Positions 1 through 7,569 are shown, counted from the first letter of the stretch. The stretch: 10,762 bases of DNA from Helicobacteraceae bacterium (GCA_030613795.1 JAUWLG010000025.1:1-10762); one strand, 5' to 3'. The notes: a model not told the origin generated them from the sequence alone. Translations and numbers: made by a program.

Positions 1-42
1 ATAGTCAGGCTAGATCTGACGAGTTCTTTATGAGGAAAAATT
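1..42 (+). promoter_or_regulatory. rpsJ upstream spacer with ribosome binding site and a small stem
   Basis: Only 42 bases upstream of rpsJ are in view, so any S10 leader or promoter is mostly outside the window. GAGG at 32-35 lies 7 bases before the rpsJ ATG and is a good Shine-Dalgarno match. GTCAG (4-8) can pair with CTGAC (16-20) around a 7-base loop, a weak 5-bp stem with no T-run after it. It could be the end of an upstream terminator or part of a leader. I see no clear -10/-35 pair in this short piece. Confidence 0.5.
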
Positions 43-354
43 ATGGAAAAAATTCGTTTGAAACTAAGAGCTTACGATCATCGTGTACTCGATAGATCAG
101 TAAGTTCAATCGTTGAAGCGGTAAAGAGAACAGGCGCGGAAATCCGTGGTCCGATCCCTTTGCCAACTAAGATTCGTAAATACACAGTTCTTAAGTCTGT
201 ACACGTAAACAAAGATGCACGTGAGCAGTTTGAGATCCGTATGCACGCACGTTTGATCGACATCGTTTCTGCTACGCCAGAAACTGTTGATTCATTAATG
301 AAACTAGATCTTGCACCGGAAGTGGACGTTGAAGTTCGCTCTATGGACAAGTAA
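43..354 (+). CDS. rpsJ: 30S ribosomal protein S10 (NusE)
   Basis: S10 sits in the head of the 30S subunit. In bacteria it also acts as NusE, pairing with NusB in transcription antitermination and touching NusG to link transcription to translation. The 103 aa match the usual family length. The N-terminus ([17 protein letters not shown]) and the central stretch [15 protein letters not shown] followed by [15 protein letters not shown] are characteristic S10 sequence; the second part is the extended loop that reaches into 16S rRNA. The start is supported by GAGG at 32-35. It is the first gene of the S10 block, as in most bacteria. The next gene starts 12 bases downstream, with its ribosome binding site overlapping this stop codon. 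Confidence 0.98.
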   Translation: MEKIRLKLRAYDHRVLDRSVSSIVEAVKRTGAEIRGPIPLPTKIRKYTVLKSVHVNKDAREQFEIRMHARLIDIVSATPETVDSLMKLDLAPEVDVEVRSMDK

Positions 355-366
355 GGAGCTGGATAG

Positions 367-942
367 ATGGAATATATTGTTGAAAAAATCGGTATGAGCC
401 GTACAATTACTGTCCCTTCAGTACCTGTTACTCTTTTAAAACTAAAAGAAGTAAAAGTATGTGAAGTTAATGACGGTGTTGCTATCGTTTCTTACAACGA
501 TGGTAAGAAAACAAACAAAGCAGTCGAAGGTAAGCAGAAGAAATACAGTCTTTCTGCAGAATTCAACCGTTTCGCAACAATCACTGTTGCAAACACAGAA
601 GCAGGTGATCTTGATCTTGCTCCACTGGCAGAAGCAAAAGTTGTTAAGTCATCTTTTGTTACTAAAGGTCGTGGTTTCACGGGTGTTATGAAACGTTGGA
701 ACTTCGGTGGTGGTCCAGGTTCACACGGTCACCGTTTTCACCGTACTGGTGGATCTATCGGTAATGCTGAGTGGCCAGGTCGCGTACAAAAAGGTCGTAA
801 GATGGCAGGACATCACGGTAATACTTTGAATACTGTGAAGAATGAGATCGTCTCTTATGATGCAGAAAATGGTGTAATCGTTGTTAAAGGTGCAGTTGCT
901 GGACCAAACGGTGCATTAGGTCGTTTAAAGGTAGTTAAATAA
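367..942 (+). CDS. rplC: 50S ribosomal protein L3
   Basis: L3 binds 23S rRNA early in 50S assembly and sends a long loop towards the peptidyl transferase centre. The 191 aa are slightly shorter than the E. coli protein (209 aa). Typical family sequence is seen at [13 protein letters not shown] (residues 101-113), [16 protein letters not shown] (128-143) and KMAGHHGN (145-152). The glutamine that PrmB methylates in E. coli L3 (MAGQMGN) is replaced here by His149, so that modification cannot occur at this site. AAGGAG at 353-358, overlapping the rpsJ stop, lies 8 bases before the ATG. The stop codon overlaps the rplD start by one base (TAATG), which points to translational coupling. Confidence 0.98.
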   Translation: MEYIVEKIGMSRTITVPSVPVTLLKLKEVKVCEVNDGVAIVSYNDGKKTNKAVEGKQKKYSLSAEFNRFATITVANTEAGDLDLAPLAEAKVVKSSFVTKGRGFTGVMKRWNFGGGPGSHGHRFHRTGGSIGNAEWPGRVQKGRKMAGHHGNTLNTVKNEIVSYDAENGVIVVKGAVAGPNGALGRLKVVK

Positions 943-1556
943 TGAGCGCAATAGTTCTTAATAATAAATTTGAAAAAGACTCTGAGCTAGCGCTTCCAGA
1001 GAGCTTTTCGGGTATCAACCCACACAACCTTTACCTATACGTTAAGTCGTACCAGGCAGGCATCCGTGCTAACACTGCATCTACTAAGACTCGTGCTGAA
1101 GTAAGCGGTGGTGGTAAGAAACCATGGGCTCAAAAGGGTCGTGGTGGTGCTCGTGCCGGTTCTACTCGTTCTCCTATATGGGTTGGCGGTGGTCAAGTCT
1201 TCGGTCCAAAATCGAACCGTAACTATGATCTTAAAGTAAATAAAAAGCAGAAGCGTGTTGCATTAGAGTTCGCTCTAAATGAACTGTCTGAGGCTGGACA
1301 ACTTTTCATTGTTGATAACATTGAAGTAGAGTCTGGTAAAACAAAAGATGCAAATGCTATCTTTAAAGCACTTAACGTACGTGACGCTCTTTTTGTAAAA
1401 GAGATCATTGACGAGAAGACTTTCATGGCATTCCGTAATCTTCAGACTTGTTACCTGGTAGAAGGTAATGAGTTAAACGCTTTCCTAGCAGCAACTTATC
1501 GTTCAGTAGTGATCGAAAAAGCTGTTTGGGAACAAATCGTAGAAGGGGCTAAGTAA
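942..1556 (+). CDS. rplD: 50S ribosomal protein L4
   Basis: L4 binds 23S rRNA domain I and lines the constriction of the peptide exit tunnel. In E. coli it also represses its own operon by binding the S10 leader; that leader, if present here, lies outside the window. The length of 204 aa is normal. The diagnostic tunnel loop spans about residues 48-90: [14 protein letters not shown], then [24 protein letters not shown], and the [11 protein letters not shown] helix follows. The start overlaps the rplC stop by one base, with a weak AAAGG at 927-931, so initiation is probably coupled to rplC termination. The end also overlaps the rplW start in a TAATG. Confidence 0.98.
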   Translation: MSAIVLNNKFEKDSELALPESFSGINPHNLYLYVKSYQAGIRANTASTKTRAEVSGGGKKPWAQKGRGGARAGSTRSPIWVGGGQVFGPKSNRNYDLKVNKKQKRVALEFALNELSEAGQLFIVDNIEVESGKTKDANAIFKALNVRDALFVKEIIDEKTFMAFRNLQTCYLVEGNELNAFLAATYRSVVIEKAVWEQIVEGAK

Positions 1557-1837
1557 TGGCAGATATTACAGATATCAAGTCTATCTTGTATACAGAGAAA
1601 ACTCTTGCACTTCAAGAGTCAGGTGTTGTTGTAGTACAGACATCTCCTCGTGTAACAAAGACTGGTCTTAAAGAGATCTTCCGTGAGTACTTTGGTATCG
1701 TTCCAATACGTATCAACTCTCTTAACCAAGCGGGAAAAATTAAAAAATTTCGTGGTGTAACTGGTAAGCAAAACAACTTCAAGAAGTTCTATGTGACATT
1801 ACCAGAAGGTGCACAGATCGAAAGTTTGGCGGTATAA
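1556..1837 (+). CDS. rplW: 50S ribosomal protein L23
   Basis: L23 lies at the mouth of the exit tunnel and is the docking site for trigger factor and the signal recognition particle. The 93 aa are close to the usual length of about 95-100. The N-terminal YTEK (residues 12-15) corresponds to the SEK segment of E. coli L23, so Glu14 aligns with the trigger factor contact Glu18. The basic hairpin [22 protein letters not shown] (about 61-82) is the rRNA-binding loop common to the family. GAAGGGG at 1542-1548, inside the end of rplD, is 7 bases from the start, and start and stop overlap in TAATG. rplB begins one base after this stop. Confidence 0.97.
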   Translation: MADITDIKSILYTEKTLALQESGVVVVQTSPRVTKTGLKEIFREYFGIVPIRINSLNQAGKIKKFRGVTGKQNNFKKFYVTLPEGAQIESLAV

Positions 1838-1838
1838 G

Positions 1839-2684
1839 ATGGCAATGAAAACATACAGACCGATAACTCCAAGTCGTCGTTTCTATACAAACATTGATAG
1901 CAGTGACATTACTGCAAAACCAAGTGTACGTTCACTATTGAAGAAACTTCCAACAACTGCTGGTCGTAACAACAATGGTCGTATTACATCTCGTCATAAA
2001 CAAGCGGGTGCTAAAAAGATCTACCGTATCATCGATTTCAAACGTAACAAGTTTGACATCCCTGGTACAGTGTCGACTATCGAGTACGATCCGTACCGTA
2101 ACTGTCGTATCTGTCTTATCACTTATGCTGATGGCGAAAAACGTTACATCATTCAACCAAGTGGTTTGAGTGTTGGTGACAAAATTCAATCTTCTGCTGC
2201 TGGCCTTGACATCAAGCCTGGTAATACAATGAAATTGAAAAACATCCCAGTGGGTACGATCATTCACAATCTTGAGCTTAAGCCAGGTAAGGGCGGACAA
2301 CTAGTTCGTTCTGCTGGTAACTCTGCTCAGATCATGGGTCGTGATGGTAAATACGTCTCTGTACGTCTTCCATCATCAGAGATGCGTCTTGTTCTTGGCG
2401 AGTGTTTAGCAACTGTCGGTACCGTAGGTAACGAAGAGTTCTCAAACATCGTATGGGCAAAAGCAGGTCGTTCACGTCACCGTGGTATTCGTCCTCAGAC
2501 TCGTGGTTCTGCAATGAACCCTATCGATCACCCGCATGGTGGTGGTGAAGGTAAGACAAACTCAGGTCGTCACCCGGTTACTCCATGGGGTAAACCGACT
2601 AAGGGTGCTAAGACTCGTCGTAAGAAATCTTCTGATAGATTGATTATTACACGTCGTAAACCAAATGCTAAAAGGGTAGGTTAA
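1839..2684 (+). CDS. rplB: 50S ribosomal protein L2
   Basis: L2 is a primary 23S rRNA binder, needed for subunit association and for peptidyl transferase activity. The 281 aa fit the family (about 275). The start at 1839 gives [14 protein letters not shown], matching the usual L2 N-terminus; the in-frame ATG at 1809 lies inside rplW and would add ten unrelated residues. SH3-like and OB-like core sequence is seen in [18 protein letters not shown] and YADGEKRYI. The conserved C-terminal loop [15 protein letters not shown] (residues 225-239), with the essential histidine region, and [16 protein letters not shown] (245-260) are intact. The Shine-Dalgarno is weak (GGCGG at 1828-1832) and the gene begins one base after the rplW stop, so coupling is likely. 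A CRIC pair at 89-92 is noted. Confidence 0.98.
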   Translation: MAMKTYRPITPSRRFYTNIDSSDITAKPSVRSLLKKLPTTAGRNNNGRITSRHKQAGAKKIYRIIDFKRNKFDIPGTVSTIEYDPYRNCRICLITYADGEKRYIIQPSGLSVGDKIQSSAAGLDIKPGNTMKLKNIPVGTIIHNLELKPGKGGQLVRSAGNSAQIMGRDGKYVSVRLPSSEMRLVLGECLATVGTVGNEEFSNIVWAKAGRSRHRGIRPQTRGSAMNPIDHPHGGGEGKTNSGRHPVTPWGKPTKGAKTRRKKSSDRLIITRRKPNAKRVG

Positions 2685-2686
2685 TT

Positions 2687-2962
2687 ATGGCGCGTTCAGT
2701 AAAAAAAGGTCCATTCGTAGACGACCACTTGATGAAGAAAGTTCTTGCTGCTAAAGAAGAAGGCAGCAAGAAACCAATCAAAACATGGTCACGTCGTTCA
2801 ATGGTACTTCCAGAAATGATCGGTTTGACACTTAATGTTCATAACGGTCGCCAATTCATCCCTGTATATATTACAGAGAACCACATTGGTTACAAACTAG
2901 GCGAATTCGCGCCAACACGTACATTTAAGGGCCACAAGGGCTCTGTACAGAAGAAGGTTTAA
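2687..2962 (+). CDS. rpsS: 30S ribosomal protein S19
   Basis: S19 is in the 30S head next to S13, near the A-site tRNA and the bridge to the 50S. The 91 aa equal the common bacterial length. Family sequence is clear: [15 protein letters not shown] at the start, then [41 protein letters not shown] and PTRTFKGH near the end. An AGGG/TAGG run at 2673-2680 serves as the ribosome binding site, with 6 bases to the ATG. Only two bases separate it from the rplB stop, and two from the rplV start, so it is read as part of the operon. Confidence 0.98.
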   Translation: MARSVKKGPFVDDHLMKKVLAAKEEGSKKPIKTWSRRSMVLPEMIGLTLNVHNGRQFIPVYITENHIGYKLGEFAPTRTFKGHKGSVQKKV

Positions 2963-2964
2963 TC

Positions 2965-3282
2965 ATGGCTAGAGCACTATTGAAATTCATCCGTGTTTCA
3001 CCGATCAAATCTCGTCTTGTTGCACGCGAAATCCAGGGTATGAACGCTGAAGAGGCTCTTGCAGCTTTAGAGTTCACACCAAACAAAGCGGCGAAGATCA
3101 TCTATAAGGTACTTGCATCTGCAGTAGCTAATAGCGGTCTTGAAGCTGAAGACTGTGTTGTTAAATCTTGTCGTGTTGACAATGGTCCGGTACTTAAACG
3201 TTTCCGTCCACGTGCTCGTGGTATGGCGTCTGGTATCCGTAAACCAACAGCACACATCTTAGTAGAAGTAGAGGGTAAATAA
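2965..3282 (+). CDS. rplV: 50S ribosomal protein L22
   Basis: L22 touches all 23S rRNA domains. Its long beta hairpin forms one wall of the exit tunnel constriction opposite L4, the region where macrolide-resistance changes fall in other bacteria. The 105 aa are near the E. coli 110. The N-terminal part has [18 protein letters not shown] (residues 8-25). The tunnel hairpin lies at about residues 77-95, with [19 protein letters not shown], and no deletion is visible in it. GAAGG at 2953-2957 is 7 bases ahead of the start. rpsC begins two bases after the stop. Confidence 0.98.
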   Translation: MARALLKFIRVSPIKSRLVAREIQGMNAEEALAALEFTPNKAAKIIYKVLASAVANSGLEAEDCVVKSCRVDNGPVLKRFRPRARGMASGIRKPTAHILVEVEGK

Positions 3283-3284
3283 TT

Positions 3285-3989
3285 ATGGGTCATAAAGTTA
3301 ATCCTATTGGTCTTCGCCTTGGAATCAACCGTAACTGGGAATCTCGATGGTACCCATCGTTTGACACTGCAGCGGCTAATCTTGGTGAAGATTACAAAAT
3401 CCGTACTTTCTTAAAGAAAGAGCTTTACTATGCTGGTGTTGCTAACATCATCATCGAACGTACTGCAAAACGCCTTCGCGTTACTATTGTAGCGGCTCGT
3501 CCTGGTATCATCATCGGTAAAAAAGGTGCGGATATTGAGAAGCTAAAAGTCAATCTTCAGAAACTGATCGGCAAGAACATTGCTATCAACATCAAAGAAG
3601 AGAAAAAAGCAAACACTTCTGCTCAACTTGTAGCAGAGAACGTTGCAACACAACTTGAGCGTCGTATCGCTTTCCGTCGTGCTATGAAGAAAGTTATGCA
3701 AAACGCACAACGTTCTGGTGCAAAGGGAATCAAGGTTGCAGTAGCGGGTCGTCTTGGTGGTGCTGAGATGGCACGTACTGAGTGGTACTTGGAGGGACGT
3801 GTTCCTCTTCATACACTTCGTGCAAAGATCGATTACGGTTTTGCTGAAGCGCAGACTCAGTACGGAATCATCGGTATTAAAGTATGGATCTTCAAAGGTG
3901 AAGTACTTGCTAAAGGTGTTCCTGCAGAAGTTGAAGAAAAAACTGAGAAGCGTGAGCGTCGTCCACGTGCTCCAAGAAAGGCAGATTAA
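3285..3989 (+). CDS. rpsC: 30S ribosomal protein S3
   Basis: S3 forms part of the mRNA entry channel in the 30S head and helps unwind structured mRNA. The 234 aa match the family. [14 protein letters not shown] starts the protein; a type II KH domain carries the GxxG loop within IIGKKGADI (residues 76-84). The C-terminal domain shows [14 protein letters not shown] and [16 protein letters not shown]. The last 25 residues are a basic and acidic tail ([16 protein letters not shown]), a common feature of S3 but variable between species. GAGGG at 3271-3275 lies 9 bases before the ATG. rplP follows after two bases. Confidence 0.98.
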   Translation: MGHKVNPIGLRLGINRNWESRWYPSFDTAAANLGEDYKIRTFLKKELYYAGVANIIIERTAKRLRVTIVAARPGIIIGKKGADIEKLKVNLQKLIGKNIAINIKEEKKANTSAQLVAENVATQLERRIAFRRAMKKVMQNAQRSGAKGIKVAVAGRLGGAEMARTEWYLEGRVPLHTLRAKIDYGFAEAQTQYGIIGIKVWIFKGEVLAKGVPAEVEEKTEKRERRPRAPRKAD

Positions 3990-3991
3990 TC

Positions 3992-4417
3992 ATGTTGATG
4001 CCTAAAAGAACAAAATACCGTAAGATGATGAAGGGACGTAACCGCGGTTACGCTCGTTCTGGGTATAAATTAGCGTTTGGTGACATCGCGTTTAAAGCAG
4101 TAGAAGCTGGTCGTATTACATCTCGTCAGATCGAAGCGGCTCGTATCTCTGCAACACGTCACATCAAACGTCAAGGTAAGATCTGGATTCGTGTATTCCC
4201 AGCTAAGCCACTAACTGCCAAGCCTCTTGAAACTCGTATGGGTAAGGGTAAAGGTCCAGTTGACCAGTGGGTTATGAATATTAAGCCAGGTCGTATTATT
4301 TTTGAAATGGGTGGTGTACCTGAAGAGATTGCTCGTGAAGCATTGACTCTTGCGATTCACAAACTTCCATTCAAATGTAAAATCATTACTGCGGAGATGA
4401 ACAATGAACTATTCTGA
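3992..4417 (+). CDS. rplP: 50S ribosomal protein L16
   Basis: L16 binds near the A-site tRNA elbow and the peptidyl transferase centre and joins late in 50S assembly. The 141 aa fit the family (136-144). The start [11 protein letters not shown] parallels E. coli MLQPKRTKFRK, which favours the ATG at 3992 over the one at 3998; AAAGG at 3977-3981 is 10 bases upstream. [12 protein letters not shown] and [13 protein letters not shown] are typical; the arginine of RMGKGKG corresponds to E. coli Arg81, the RoxA hydroxylation target, so the acceptor residue is present. The 3' end overlaps rpmC by 14 bases in another frame. Confidence 0.98.
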   Translation: MLMPKRTKYRKMMKGRNRGYARSGYKLAFGDIAFKAVEAGRITSRQIEAARISATRHIKRQGKIWIRVFPAKPLTAKPLETRMGKGKGPVDQWVMNIKPGRIIFEMGGVPEEIAREALTLAIHKLPFKCKIITAEMNNELF

Positions 4418-4589
4418 TTTAGCAGATAAAAACGTATCTGAGCTTCAGGCGATGATCAAAGAGAAGAAAACTGAGCTTTTCACTCTTAAGATCAAACAAA
4501 AAATGATGCAATTGACTAACACTAGCGAACTTCGTGATGTGAAAAAAGATATTGCTCGTATCAACACTGCTATTTCAGCAGTGAAGTAA
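4404..4589 (+). CDS. rpmC: 50S ribosomal protein L29
   Basis: L29 is a small two-helix protein beside L23 at the tunnel exit. The 61 aa are normal for L29. It has the expected helical hairpin: [21 protein letters not shown], a turn around [11 protein letters not shown], then a second helix [13 protein letters not shown]. It starts 14 bases inside rplP, with GGAG at 4393-4396 spaced 7 bases from its ATG, so its ribosome binding site is embedded in rplP codons. The stop is followed by a strong AAGGA for rpsQ. The order rplP-rpmC-rpsQ is the standard one. Confidence 0.97.
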   Translation: MNYSDLADKNVSELQAMIKEKKTELFTLKIKQKMMQLTNTSELRDVKKDIARINTAISAVK

Positions 4590-4599
4590 GGAAAGCACT

Positions 4600-4839
4600 A
4601 TGAGTCAACGTGAAATTCAAGGTGTAGTAGTAAAGATCTCTGGAGACAAAACAGCTTCTATGTTGGTTGAACGTCGTGTTATGCACCCTCGTTACCACAA
4701 AGTTGTTAAGCGTTTTAAAAAGTATCTTATCCATGATGAGAACAACACACTTAAAGTCGGTGATAAAGTCATCGCTGTTGAGTGTCGTCCACTTTCTAAG
4801 ACGAAGTCTTTCAGACTTAAAACAGTAGTAGGAGCTTAG
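4600..4839 (+). CDS. rpsQ: 30S ribosomal protein S17
   Basis: S17 is a primary binder of the 16S rRNA 5' domain with an OB fold. The 79 aa are close to the E. coli 84. Family sequence includes [21 protein letters not shown] near the start, [20 protein letters not shown] in the middle and [20 protein letters not shown] near the end. AAGGA at 4588-4592, overlapping the rpmC stop, lies 7 bases upstream of the ATG. It closes the S10 block; the spc block starts one base after its stop with no visible promoter or terminator, so here the two blocks look fused into one transcription unit. Confidence 0.98.
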   Translation: MSQREIQGVVVKISGDKTASMLVERRVMHPRYHKVVKRFKKYLIHDENNTLKVGDKVIAVECRPLSKTKSFRLKTVVGA

Positions 4840-4840
4840 T

Positions 4841-5209
4841 ATGATCCAAGGTTTTACTCGTTTGAAAGTAGCTGATAACACAGGTGCTAAAGAGATTATG
4901 TGTATCAAGGTTCTTGGCGGCTCTAAGCGTCGCTATGCATCTGTCGGTGACGTGATCGTAGCTTCTGTAAAGAAAGCGATTCCAACTGGAAAAGTTAAAA
5001 AAGGTCAAGTAATCAAGGCCGTTGTTGTACGTACTAAAAAAGAGGTACAACGTGAGAATGGTTCACTGATCCGTTTTGACGACAACGCTGCTGTAATCCT
5101 TGACGCTAAAAGAGAGCCAATCGGTACTCGTATTTTTGGACCTGTAGCACGTGAAGTACGTTATTCAGGTTTCATGAAGATCGTATCTCTAGCTCCGGAG
5201 GTTGTTTAA
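4841..5209 (+). CDS. rplN: 50S ribosomal protein L14
   Basis: L14 lies at the subunit interface next to L19 and forms bridges to 16S rRNA; it is also where the silencing factor RsfS binds in other bacteria. The 122 aa are the usual length. [18 protein letters not shown] (residues 1-18), [18 protein letters not shown] and [27 protein letters not shown] are strong family matches. TAGGAG at 4829-4834, inside the end of rpsQ, is 6 bases from the start. It is the first gene of the spc block and is followed after two bases by rplX. Confidence 0.98.
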   Translation: MIQGFTRLKVADNTGAKEIMCIKVLGGSKRRYASVGDVIVASVKKAIPTGKVKKGQVIKAVVVRTKKEVQRENGSLIRFDDNAAVILDAKREPIGTRIFGPVAREVRYSGFMKIVSLAPEVV

Positions 5210-5211
5210 TT

Positions 5212-5442
5212 ATGGCAAAGTTTAATTTCAAAAAGGGTGATACTGTAGAGATCATGGCTGGTGACGATAAAGGCACTAAAGCGGCAGTTCTAGCAGTATT
5301 TCCAAAAAAAGGTAAGGTAATTGTCGAGGGATGTAAAATCGCTAAGAAGACAGTTAAACCAACTGAAGAGAACCCAAAAGGCGGCTTTATGAATAAAGAG
5401 ATGCCTATTGATGCTTCTAATATTCGTAAAGTGGAGGCGTAA
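5212..5442 (+). CDS. rplX: 50S ribosomal protein L24, short form
   Basis: L24 starts 50S assembly by binding the 5' part of 23S rRNA and ends up near the tunnel exit. The N-terminal KOW motif is visible in FKKGDTVEIMAGDDKGTKAAVLAVFPKKGKVIVEG (about residues 6-40), followed by KKTVKPTEENPKGGFMNKEMPID. The protein ends just after the segment SNIRKVEA, at 76 aa, whereas E. coli L24 has 104 aa and continues with a C-terminal extension. To my knowledge short L24 is usual in the Campylobacterota, so I read this as a lineage trait and not a truncation; the stop lies next to a good ribosome binding site (GGAGG, 5433-5437) for rplE. Confidence 0.96.
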   Translation: MAKFNFKKGDTVEIMAGDDKGTKAAVLAVFPKKGKVIVEGCKIAKKTVKPTEENPKGGFMNKEMPIDASNIRKVEA

Positions 5443-5445
5443 TTC

Positions 5446-5997
5446 ATGGCACGTTTAAAAGAAAAATATCTAGCTCTTAAGCCACAGCTTCAAGAGGAAC
5501 TTGGTATTAAAAACGTTATGGAGATCCCATCTATTGAGAAGATCACTATCTCTGTAGGTACTGGTTTTGCGATGAAAGATAACAAGCTTATCCAAAACAT
5601 CCAAGACACGATCTCTGCGATCGCTGGTCAACATGCGACTATCGTTATCTCTAACAAATCTGTTGCGGGCTTTAAAGTTCGTGAAGGTATGCCTGTAGGT
5701 GTTCGTGTAACACTTCGTGGCGCTAAGATGTATGAGTTCCTTGATCGTCTTCTTGCGATCGCACTTCCACGTATGAAAGATTTCCGTGGTGTGCCTCGTA
5801 ACGGTTTTGACGGTCGTGGTAACTACAACTTCGGTCTTACAGAGCAGTTGATCTTCCCTGAAGTTGATTATGATTCAATCATGCAAATTCACGGTATGAA
5901 TATTACTGTTGTAACGTCTGCAAATAGTGACAAAGAGGGCTTGGCTCTTCTTACTGCTATGGGCATGCCGTTCACTAAGGAGCGCACAAATGGCTAA
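5446..5997 (+). CDS. rplE: 50S ribosomal protein L5
   Basis: L5 binds 5S rRNA with L18 in the central protuberance and contacts the P-site tRNA. The 183 aa fit the family (about 179). Diagnostic parts are [72 protein letters not shown] and the C-terminal [24 protein letters not shown] at 5433-5437 is 8 bases ahead of the ATG. Its last 8 bases overlap rpsN in another frame. In E. coli the S8 feedback site lies around the start of this gene; I see no obvious long stem there in this sequence. Confidence 0.98.
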   Translation: MARLKEKYLALKPQLQEELGIKNVMEIPSIEKITISVGTGFAMKDNKLIQNIQDTISAIAGQHATIVISNKSVAGFKVREGMPVGVRVTLRGAKMYEFLDRLLAIALPRMKDFRGVPRNGFDGRGNYNFGLTEQLIFPEVDYDSIMQIHGMNITVVTSANSDKEGLALLTAMGMPFTKERTNG

Positions 5998-6175
5998 AAA
6001 ATCAATGATCGCTAAAGCGAAACGCACACCAAAATTTGCGGTTCGCGCTTACACTCGTTGTCAGATCTGTGGTCGTCCACACTCTGTTCTTCGTGACTTC
6101 GGCATCTGCCGTATTTGTTTCCGTAAGATGGCAAACGAAGGTCTAATCCCAGGTGTTAGAAAGTCTTCTTGGTAA
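5990..6175 (+). CDS. rpsN: 30S ribosomal protein S14, zinc-binding type
   Basis: S14 sits in the 30S head with S3, S10 and S19. This is the short zinc form (61 aa, against about 100 aa for the non-zinc form): Cys24-x2-Cys27 in CQICGRPH and Cys40-x2-Cys43 in CRICFRKMA make a four-cysteine site. The start at 5990 ([12 protein letters not shown]) is supported by AAGGAG at 5977-5982, 7 bases upstream. An in-frame ATG at 5927 would add 21 residues coded inside rplE and out of keeping with S14. The gene overlaps rplE by 8 bases. Its stop codon lies inside the 5' arm of a stem-loop (6164-6195). The symbol rpsZ is sometimes used for this form. Confidence 0.98.
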   Translation: MAKKSMIAKAKRTPKFAVRAYTRCQICGRPHSVLRDFGICRICFRKMANEGLIPGVRKSSW

Positions 6176-6195
6176 GCTCCGGCTTTCCAAAAAGA
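6164..6195 (+). other. stem-loop with UNCG-type tetraloop at the rpsN stop codon
   Basis: Three 4-bp helices stack here. AAGC (6174-6177) pairs with GCTT (6182-6185) around a TCCG loop closed by C-G; TTGG (6169-6172) pairs with CCAA (6187-6190); TCTT (6164-6167) pairs with AAGA (6192-6195). They are separated by single T-T and C-A mismatches, giving 12 pairs in all. As RNA the loop is C(UCCG)G, of the very stable UNCG class. The stop codon of rpsN (6173-6175) is in the 5' arm. No T-run follows, so it is not a classical terminator. It could protect mRNA ends, slow ribosomes or mark a processing site; this is inference. Confidence 0.6.
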
Positions 6196-6249
6196 AACTC
6201 CTAACAATAGCAAGTGCCTTGAGCACTTAGCAAAATAAGGAAATATATA
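6176..6249 (+). promoter_or_regulatory. rpsN-rpsH intergenic spacer with second stem and rpsH ribosome binding site
   Basis: This 74-base spacer is the only sizeable gap between genes before infA; other junctions are at most 14 bases. Its first part belongs to the TCCG stem-loop. A second stem pairs AAGTGC (6212-6217) with GCACTT (6223-6228) around CTTGA, with two further GC pairs possible (6210-6211 with 6230-6231) past a bulged A. AAGGA at 6237-6241 lies 8 bases before the rpsH ATG. Because S8 is the feedback regulator of the spc operon in E. coli, a spacer with structure directly before rpsH is a candidate control region, but I cannot show an S8 site in it. Confidence 0.5.
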
Positions 6250-6645
6250 ATGGTAAATGATTTAATTTCAGATTCATTAACTCGTATCCGTAATGCTGCA
6301 ATGCGTCGTCTAGACGTTGCAACACTTCTTCACTCTAAAAGTGTTGAAGCGGTAGTAAGTATTCTAGCTGACAAAGGTTACATCGAGTCTTTCAATGTAA
6401 TCGAAAACGGCGTTAAAAAAAGCATCAACGTAGTGTTGAAGTATGATGAGAACGGTAAGACTGTGATCAATGAGATGAAGCGTGTTTCTAAGCCAGGTCG
6501 TCGTGTTTACAAGCCGGCTGCTGACATTAAGCGTTTCAAAAATGGTTACGGTACTATCATCGTTTCTACATCTAAAGGCGTTCTTCCTAACGATAAAGCT
6601 TTCGAGCTTGGTATCGGTGGTGAAGTAATGGCTACAATCTGGTAA
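6250..6645 (+). CDS. rpsH: 30S ribosomal protein S8
   Basis: S8 binds helix 21 of 16S rRNA and organises the central domain; in E. coli it also represses the spc operon by binding its mRNA. The 131 aa equal the common length. It begins [16 protein letters not shown], has [14 protein letters not shown] (about residues 77-90), and ends with [33 protein letters not shown], the RNA-binding C-terminal domain with the S-T-S-K-G motif. It is preceded by the unusual 74-base spacer, with AAGGA at 6237-6241 as its ribosome binding site. rplF follows after 10 bases, with AAGGGG overlapping this stop. Confidence 0.98.
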   Translation: MVNDLISDSLTRIRNAAMRRLDVATLLHSKSVEAVVSILADKGYIESFNVIENGVKKSINVVLKYDENGKTVINEMKRVSKPGRRVYKPAADIKRFKNGYGTIIVSTSKGVLPNDKAFELGIGGEVMATIW

Positions 6646-6655
6646 GGGGTTAGAT

Positions 6656-7192
6656 ATGTCACGTATTGGAAAAAATCCTGTTAATGTACCAGCTGAGATC
6701 AAAGTAAGTGTTGATGGCGCGGTCATCTCTTTTGTTAAAGGGAATGCTACTCGTACTCTAGACACTATGGGTAATGTTGTTGTTGAGCTTGACGGCCAGA
6801 CACTGACATTCAAAAATGTATCTGACTCTAAAGAGCACCGCGCTTTCTGGGGAACTTACCGTGCACTTTCTGCTAACATCGTTAAAGGTCTTATGGAAGG
6901 TTTCTCTAAGCAACTTGAGATCAACGGTGTTGGTTATCGTGCTGCTGTAAAAGGCAAGGTACTTAACCTTCAACTTGGACACTCTCACGATATCAACTAC
7001 GATATCAAAGAGGGTCTTGAGATGTCAGTTGACAAGAACGTGATCACGATCAAAGGTAACGACAACCAAATGGTTGGTCAAGCTGCTGCTGAGATCCGTT
7101 CATTCCGTCCGCCAGAGCCTTACAAAGGTAAAGGTGTTAAATACATGGAAGAGCATATCGTGCGTAAAGCCGGTAAAACTGCTAAGAAATAA
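6656..7192 (+). CDS. rplF: 50S ribosomal protein L6
   Basis: L6 lies near the sarcin-ricin loop and the factor-binding region of the 50S. The 178 aa match the family (about 177). It begins [17 protein letters not shown], has two related domains, with [22 protein letters not shown] between them, [21 protein letters not shown] early in the second, and ends with the signature [13 protein letters not shown] and a basic tail (KAGKTAKK). AAGGGG at 6644-6649 is 6 bases from the start. Eleven bases separate it from rplR, and these hold that gene's ribosome binding site. Confidence 0.98.
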   Translation: MSRIGKNPVNVPAEIKVSVDGAVISFVKGNATRTLDTMGNVVVELDGQTLTFKNVSDSKEHRAFWGTYRALSANIVKGLMEGFSKQLEINGVGYRAAVKGKVLNLQLGHSHDINYDIKEGLEMSVDKNVITIKGNDNQMVGQAAAEIRSFRPPEPYKGKGVKYMEEHIVRKAGKTAKK

Positions 7193-7203
7193 GGAGCGTT
7201 GAG

Positions 7204-7560
7204 ATGAATGCAAAAACTTTAAAAAACAAAGCTAACACACGCGTCCAACGTAAACGTCGTATCCGTGCAAAGATCTCTGGTTCAGAGACTCTTCCACGTG
7301 TATCGGTTTTCCGTTCAAATCGTTATTTCTCTGCGCAAGCGATCAATGATGATACTGCTACAACATTAGCATCTGTTCACTCTAAGGCTTCTGGTCTTAA
7401 ATCGAACAAAGAAGACGCTGCAAAGCTTGCTGAGCAATTTGCTGCAAACCTTAAAGCTGCTAATATCACTGAAGTTGTATTTGACCGTAACGGTTACCAA
7501 TACCACGGTGTTGTAGCTGCTTTCGGTGACGCACTTCGTGCTAACGAAATTAAGTTCTAG
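7204..7560 (+). CDS. rplR: 50S ribosomal protein L18
   Basis: L18 binds 5S rRNA and, with L5, attaches it to the 50S central protuberance. The 118 aa are normal. The basic N-terminal arm has [14 protein letters not shown], followed by [20 protein letters not shown]. The C-terminal signature [21 protein letters not shown] is clear. AAGGAG at 7191-7196, overlapping the rplF stop, lies 7 bases upstream of the ATG. The gene ends with TAG, whose last G begins the GGGG that serves as the ribosome binding site for rpsE. Confidence 0.98.
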   Translation: MNAKTLKNKANTRVQRKRRIRAKISGSETLPRVSVFRSNRYFSAQAINDDTATTLASVHSKASGLKSNKEDAAKLAEQFAANLKAANITEVVFDRNGYQYHGVVAAFGDALRANEIKF

Positions 7561-7569
7561 GGGCTGATG

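Noticed and set aside
1809..1838. Extended start for L2 at 1809
   Set aside because: It would add ten residues coded inside rplW with no L2 resemblance; [14 protein letters not shown] from 1839 matches the family N-terminus.
4570..5050. Two overlapping - strand frames opposite rpsQ and rplN
   Set aside because: Shadow frames from codon bias; no coding signal, no start region, no family resemblance.
5927..5989. Extended start for S14 at 5927
   Set aside because: The extra 21 residues overlap rplE and do not look like S14; AAGGAG at 5977-5982 is correctly spaced for 5990.
6164..6231. Intrinsic terminator between rpsN and rpsH
   Set aside because: The stems are followed by A-rich sequence and not a T-run, and the operon clearly continues.
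6219..6251. Possible promoter before rpsH (TTGAGC and TATAAT)
   Set aside because: The TATAAT overlaps the rpsH start codon and is 21 bases from the -35-like box, so a transcript would start inside the gene.
6364..6813. Open frame on the - strand (149 codons) opposite rpsH and rplF
   Set aside because: Antisense shadow of well-supported genes with Thr- and Val-rich composition and no recognisable family.
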